From JAUIIK01 sp963745675 (GTDB taxonomy: Bacteria; Chloroflexota; Chloroflexia; Thermomicrobiales; CFX8): a stretch of DNA of 10,075 nt. This document shows, one piece after another, positions 7,201 to 10,075 of the stretch. The position numbers and the translations under genes were made by a program. How positions within the stretch are numbered: the first letter of the stretch is position 1; each line of letters starts with the position of its first letter. The notes below the pieces were generated by a model, which worked only from the letters and a program-made list of their open reading frames with translations, ran no database searches and had not been told where the DNA came from. The stretch lies in assembly GCA_963745675.1 (NCBI GenBank), contig CAVUYM010000017.1:1-10075 (forward strand). Reading direction: 5' to 3'.

Positions 7201-10075
7201 GCGAGCTTCACCGGCGGTTCGCCGGGGAATACGGTCTATCTCAGCGATTTGACTCCGGCAAGTATGACGAACCACTGGGGACCGGTTGAATTCGACGAGT
7301 CTAATGGCGAGCAGGCTGCTGGAGATGGTGGACCAATTACCATCGGGGGCGTGAGCTACTCGAAGGGGCTTGGAGTTCACGCGCCTTCGACGATCATCTA
7401 CTCGATCGACAGTTGCACGCTCTTGCGGGCAAGCATCGGCGTTGACGACGAAGTCGGCGCGAACGGTAGCGTCAGCTTCGAAGTGCGTGGTGACGGAGCA
7501 TCGCTCTATCAGAGCAGCGTCTTGACCGGGGCCGACGCCGCTGTAGATATCGCGGTCGACGTCTCCGGGGTTAGTTCGTTGGAATTGCGTGTGACCGATG
7601 GCGGCGACAACGTCTATTGGGATCATGCTGACTGGGCTGACGCGCGTATCGAGTGCGGTGCAGCGCCCGGGGACACGACGCCTCCTTCCGTAGCCCTTGT
7701 CAGCCCGCTCGGTGGAGCGACAGGCGTGCCGGTTGACGAGACGGTGTCGGCTACATTCTCCGAAGCGATCGACCAGACGACGCTGAACGGCAACTTCACC
7801 CTGGCGATTCAGGGTGGTGGACCTGTCGCGGCGACAGTCTCCTACAGTAGCGCTTTGAAACGGGCGACATTGACGCCTGGAAGCTCACTTGCAAATGACA
7901 CGACCTACGTCGCGACGATCAGTGGCGGCGCAGGCGGTGTCACCGATCTCGCCGGTAACCCACTGGCGTCGGATGTCAGCTGGGTCTTCACCACCGAACC
8001 AGACTCTATCGGCGGCCAGGAGATCTTCATTAGCGATATGACCTGGGATTCTCAGACGAATGGCTGGGGACCGGTCGAACGCGATCAGTCGAATGGCGAG
8101 CAGGGCGCAGGCGATGGCGCTCCACTGACCATTGGCGGCACGGTCTACAGCAAGGGCCTCGGTGCGCATGCCGCGTCTGAGATTGTGGTGACCCTTGACG
8201 GCACATGCACGTTGTTCAGCGCGGTTGTCGGCATTGATGACGAAGTCGGAAACAATGGCTCCTTCGGATTCGAGGTATGGGGTGACGGGATGTTGCGCGG
8301 TTCGTTGAGCGGCTTGACCGGTGCGGCCGGCGGGCAGCTCTTGACGGCGCGATCAGCGGCGTCACGACCCTGCGGCTGGTCGTCACCGATGGTGGGGACA
8401 ACGTCTACTACGATCACGCCGACTGGGCCGATGCGAAGGTTCTCTGTGGCGGACCGCCGCCGCTGGACACGACTCCGCCCGCTGTGACAGCGGTCAATCC
8501 GACCGACGGTGCGTCCGGCGTGGCGTTCGATGCAACGATCATCGTCGACTTCTCGGAAGATCTCGATCCGGCGAGTCTGGCTGGCAACGTCGAACTTCGC
8601 GTGCAAGGTGCGCCGCTCCGACCGCCGTCTCCGACTAGCCTACAGCGCGGCAACTGATCGGCTGACGATCACACCCGATAGCGACCTCGACCGGACACCA
8701 CCTATGTCGTCACGATCAATGGCGGCGCAGGTGGTGTCGCTGACGTGGCCGGTAACCGCTCGCTGCCGATGAGATCGTTAGCTTCACGACGGCTAGCGTC
8801 ATTACAGGCGACGAGATCTTCATCAGCGACATGACCTGGGACTCTCAGACGAATGGGTGGGGACCGGTCGAACGCGATCAGTCCAATGGCGAGCAAGGCG
8901 GCGGGCGATGGTGCTGCCTCTGAACATTGGCTGGCTCGATATTCACGCAAGGGACTCGGCGCGCACTCGCGTCTCGAGGTCATCGTGACGTCTGGATGGC
9001 ACCTGTTCACGACGTTCGCTGCAATGGTCGGCATCGATGACTGAAGTCGGCAACAATGGCTCTGCCGCATTCGAGGTTTACGGAGATGCGAGTACTGCTT
9101 TACACGAGCCCGGTTTTACGAGGCGGCGAGCGAGCGATCTTGACGGCCAACATCAGCGGCGTCACATCGCTGCGGCTTGTCACCACCGATGGCGGTGACA
9201 ACGTCTACTACGACCATACCGACTGGGGCGATGCCCGGATCATCTGCGGCGGAGGCGGCCAGGGCGACACAACACCGCCGACAGTCGTCAACCAGCCCCG
9301 GTGCCGGACGCGACTGGAGTCGATCCTGCTGCGGCGATCACCGCCACCTTCTCCGAAGCGCTCGACCCGGCGACCATCACCGGGAGCGTCACCCTCGAAG
9401 TTCAGGGTGGCGGGCCGGTGGCTGCTGCGGTGACATACAGCGGGGCGACTCGCACGATCACGCTCGCACCTGATGCTTCGCTTCTGGATGGCACGACCTA
9501 TGACGCGACACTCACAGGTGGACCGGGAGGCATCGCTGACCTGGCCGGCAATCCGCTGGCCGCGGACGTCGTCTGGAGCTTCACGACCAGCGAAGCAAGT
9601 GTGCCTCCACTCTTCAAAACGCCGACGAAGGTCGCAACCGGCACAAATACGCATGGCGTAAGCGTGGCCGACGTCAACAGTGACGGCAATCTGGATCTGG
9701 TCGTTGCTACGACCGGAGACAACGCGGTCGTCATTCTGCTCGGAGACGGCAATGGCGGCTTCGCGGCCAGTGGCAGCTATCCGACCGGCGTCCATCCGAA
9801 GTTCGCTACGACCGGGGACTTCAACGGCGACGGTGACCTGGACTTCGCGTCGGCAAATCAGGATGACACGAGGGGCGAGGATGTCAGCGTCTATCTCGGC
9901 AACGGAGATGGGACATTCACTCTCGCCGATCACTTTGCGGCTTGTAGCAACCCGCACGAAGTCGCACCAGGCGATCTCAACGAGGATGGCGATCTAGATC
10001 TGGTCGTCGTCTGCTGGGGTGGCTCAGTTGCTAGTCTCCTGCTCGGAAACGGCGACGGCACGTTCGCGAGCGCGA
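4134..10075 (+). CDS. Giant secreted protein: SNase-like, PQQ sugar dehydrogenase propeller, NPCBM/Big_5 repeats, FG-GAP; frameshifted, 3' partial
   Basis: A multidomain extracellular protein of about 1,980 codons to the window edge, with no stop reached. Order: signal peptide, SNase-like domain, glucose/sorbosone dehydrogenase (GSDH) propeller, NPCBM-Big_5 pair 1, PKD-like/bacterial-repeat region, NPCBM-Big_5 pairs 2 to 4, FG-GAP repeats (each described in its own entry). The ATG at 4134 is chosen because it opens a textbook signal peptide and has AGAAAG 8 bases upstream; GTG at 4077 or 4110 would put extra residues before it. The frame is continuous 4134-6500, then shifts at about 6501 (one extra A; removing it gives AATVSY, as in pair 2) and runs to about 8342. 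Further shifts lie near 8342, 8610-8635, 8692, 8757, 8904, 8916, 8932, 8948, 8991, 9007, 9042, 9095 and 9295. From 9297 one frame stays open to the end. Role inferred: binding and perhaps oxidising carbohydrates outside the cell. The exact substrate is unknown. Confidence 0.85.
4299..4661 (+). other. Staphylococcal-nuclease-like (SNase) domain, degenerate active site
   Basis: About 120 residues match the SNase/thermonuclease fold in order: RGIDGDTFETW (beta-1/2), LIGIDVFEANTVCGAQAAEFL, a RMRRMYYVYTPAGDSIAHAMIQ segment (read in two parts), GMARA, then a helix and CVWDADAG. Compared with the S. aureus enzyme, Asp21 (Asp67 here), Asp40 (Asp86), Glu43 (Glu89) and Arg87 (Arg125) are present. Arg35 is replaced by Gly81 and Thr41 by Val87. 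Arg35 is needed for catalysis in the classic enzyme, so activity is doubtful. Numbering is from the ATG at 4134, and the alignment was made by eye. Confidence 0.75.
4725..5895 (+). other. PQQ-dependent glucose/sorbosone dehydrogenase-type beta-propeller
   Basis: About 390 residues resemble the soluble aldose sugar dehydrogenase family (GSDH). Seen in order: LNFPTDFAFLPDGRVLVSEK, a segment RGLLSVAVDPNFNTNGYVYFL, SHSTGGLRFAADGTLFATLG with His346 in the place of the catalytic histidine, AYGLRNAYRFALRP with Arg422-Asn423 in the place of the PQQ-contacting pair, GDVGWVTWEEVNV, NLGWPCYEG, and YFYGDYARNFIRW. The family oxidises sugars in the periplasm or outside the cell with PQQ and calcium. The retained residues suggest that this domain could be active. 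PQQ supply genes are not in the window. Confidence 0.85.
5901..6666 (+). repeat. NPCBM + Big_5 unit 1
   Basis: The first of four lectin-like/Ig-like pairs. The NPCBM part (5901-6338) shows FVSDLIWDSSSNGWGPVE, KGLGVHAQSEVVV, IGVDDEVGTNGSVVFEV and TDGGDNVYWDHADWADAWIE. The Big_5 part (about 6345-6666) runs from TPPTVVSTSPPDAATDV to AGNPLASDVNWSFTTA. A frameshift at 6501 lies inside the Big_5 part. This unit sits between the dehydrogenase propeller and the region that normally follows it. NPCBM is a presumed carbohydrate-binding module; Big_5 acts as an Ig-like spacer. Confidence 0.8.
6676..7218 (+). other. PKD-like and 'bacterial repeat' region typical of sugar-dehydrogenase C-termini
   Basis: An Ig/PKD-like stretch (PVPTITSPLATDTFIVGDVI through LTATNNGLSNSTSV) contains a compact HC-x4-CHTH motif at 6817-6846. 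It is followed by VDVTLQSSPAGLEVNLAGEQ and FDSWSDGGARVHTVPVG, the bacterial-repeat pattern. From memory, this combination commonly follows GSDH propellers directly in secreted proteins. Here it is separated from the propeller by unit 1. The Cys/His cluster might form a disulfide or bind a metal, which is inference. Confidence 0.6.
7228..8000 (+). repeat. NPCBM + Big_5 unit 2
   Basis: NPCBM part 7228-7659 (VYLSDLTPASMTNHWGPVE, KGLGVHAPSTIIYSID, IGVDDEVGANGSVSFEV, TDGGDNVYWDHADWADARIE). Big_5 part about 7673-8000 (TPPSVALVSPLGGATGVPVD to AGNPLASDVSWVFTTEPD). It is uninterrupted and serves as the best reference for locating the indels in units 1, 3 and 4. Its nucleotide sequence differs more from units 3 and 4 than those differ from each other. 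Confidence 0.85.
8017..8795 (+). repeat. NPCBM + Big_5 unit 3 (frameshifted)
   Basis: NPCBM part 8017-8452 (EIFISDMTWDSQTNGWGPVE, KGLGAHAASEIVV, VGIDDEVGNNGSFGFEVWGD, then TDGGDNVYYDHADWADAKV in another frame after about 8342). Big_5 part about 8465-8795 (TPPAVTAVNPTDGASGVAFD, AYSAATDRLTITPDSDLD, and AADEIVSFTTA). Indels lie near 8342, 8610-8635, 8692 (GACCGG read for expected GACCCGG) and 8757 (AACCGC for expected AACCCGC). The last two look like collapsed C runs. Confidence 0.78.
8342..9297 (+). other. Cluster of about a dozen frameshifts within one coding region
   Basis: Within some 950 bases the homologous protein passes through all three frames. Most changes fit a single added or lost base: extra G near 8904, G at 8916, T at 8932, C at 8948, T at 8991, TT near 9007, T at 9042; lost C near 8692 and 8757. 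Codons between the breaks stay clean and conserved, which favours error in the reported sequence over old decay. Confidence 0.7.
8803..9595 (+). repeat. NPCBM + Big_5 unit 4 (heavily frameshifted)
   Basis: Starts with nearly the same nucleotides as unit 3 (GDEIFISDMTWDSQTNGW). The NPCBM part then changes frame about eight times between 8904 and 9095, while the expected peptides stay readable in pieces: LNIGG, KGLGAHSRLEVIVT, TTFAAMVGIDD, EVGNNGSAAFEVYGD. From about 9098 to 9294 it is clean (TDGGDNVYYDHTDWGDARII). The Big_5 part (about 9268-9595) runs through PDATGVDPAAAITATFSEAL to AGNPLAADVVWSFTTSEA, after one more shift near 9295. Confidence 0.75.
9604..10075 (+). other. FG-GAP/VCBS calcium-binding repeats (partial propeller)
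   Basis: The open frame after unit 4 carries three DxNxDGxxD calcium loops: DVNSDGNLD, DFNGDGDLD and DLNEDGDLD, each followed by a strand pattern of the type VVILLGDGNGGF, VSVYLGNGDGTF or ASLLLGNGDGTF. These are blades of an integrin-alpha-like FG-GAP/VCBS propeller. Only about 2.5 blades fit before the window ends, so more repeats and the true C-terminus lie beyond it. Confidence 0.85.

Noticed and set aside
5901..9595. CRISPR array or insertion element as the source of the repeated DNA
   Set aside because: The repeats are about 790 bp, protein-coding in register and without spacers, terminal inverted repeats or a transposase.
9208..9957. A 249-codon open frame on the minus strand
   Set aside because: It lies opposite the clear FG-GAP and Big_5 coding frame, its protein shows no recognisable motif, and it is explained by GAC/GTC-rich codons on the other strand.

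Overview
The window is moderately GC-rich bacterial chromosomal DNA. The glutamine synthetase, the stand-alone GDP-mannose genes and a very long secreted multidomain protein together suggest a Chloroflexota-type organism, perhaps near Thermomicrobia. That placement is inference from the look of the proteins, not from a search. Three of the four genes appear to use TTG or GTG starts.

Layout. (1) 1-157 holds a stem-loop that looks like the glnA terminator, and no gene I can support. (2) 158-1535, minus strand: class I glutamine synthetase (glnA). (3) 1536-1823: a divergent intergenic region with two perfect inverted repeats (1666-1688 and 1701-1716) and promoter-like hexamers. (4) 1824-2919 and 2916-3883, plus strand: manC (mannose-1-phosphate guanylyltransferase) and manA (type I mannose-6-phosphate isomerase), overlapping by 4 bases as GTGA. 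Together they turn fructose-6-phosphate-derived mannose-6-phosphate into GDP-mannose; the phosphomannomutase for the middle step is not in the window. (5) 3884-4133: an intergenic region with a candidate promoter. (6) 4134 to beyond the window end, plus strand: one giant secreted protein of about 1,980 codons so far. Its order is signal peptide, staphylococcal-nuclease-like domain, PQQ-type glucose/sorbosone dehydrogenase beta-propeller, NPCBM + Ig-like (Big_5) pair 1, the PKD-like/'bacterial repeat' region that usually follows such propellers, NPCBM + Big_5 pairs 2, 3 and 4, then calcium-binding FG-GAP/VCBS repeats that run off the edge.

Sequence quality. Every gene is broken by one or more single-base frameshifts, about 20 sites in all. 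At each break the homologous protein continues at once in another frame, and several breaks sit in short homopolymers or are fixed exactly by comparison with a sister repeat. Sequencing or assembly error is the simplest reading, and the genes are annotated here as single intact loci with the break points noted. The breaks are densest at 8342-9300, inside near-identical repeats.

How the genes fit together. glnA assimilates ammonia and seems unrelated to its neighbours. manC-manA would supply GDP-mannose for surface polysaccharide or glycosylation. The giant protein looks like an extracellular carbohydrate-binding and possibly carbohydrate-oxidising protein. A functional link between the mannose genes and the giant protein is possible from co-orientation but is not shown. 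The most unusual item is the architecture of the giant protein, including a nuclease-like domain that lacks the key catalytic arginine.
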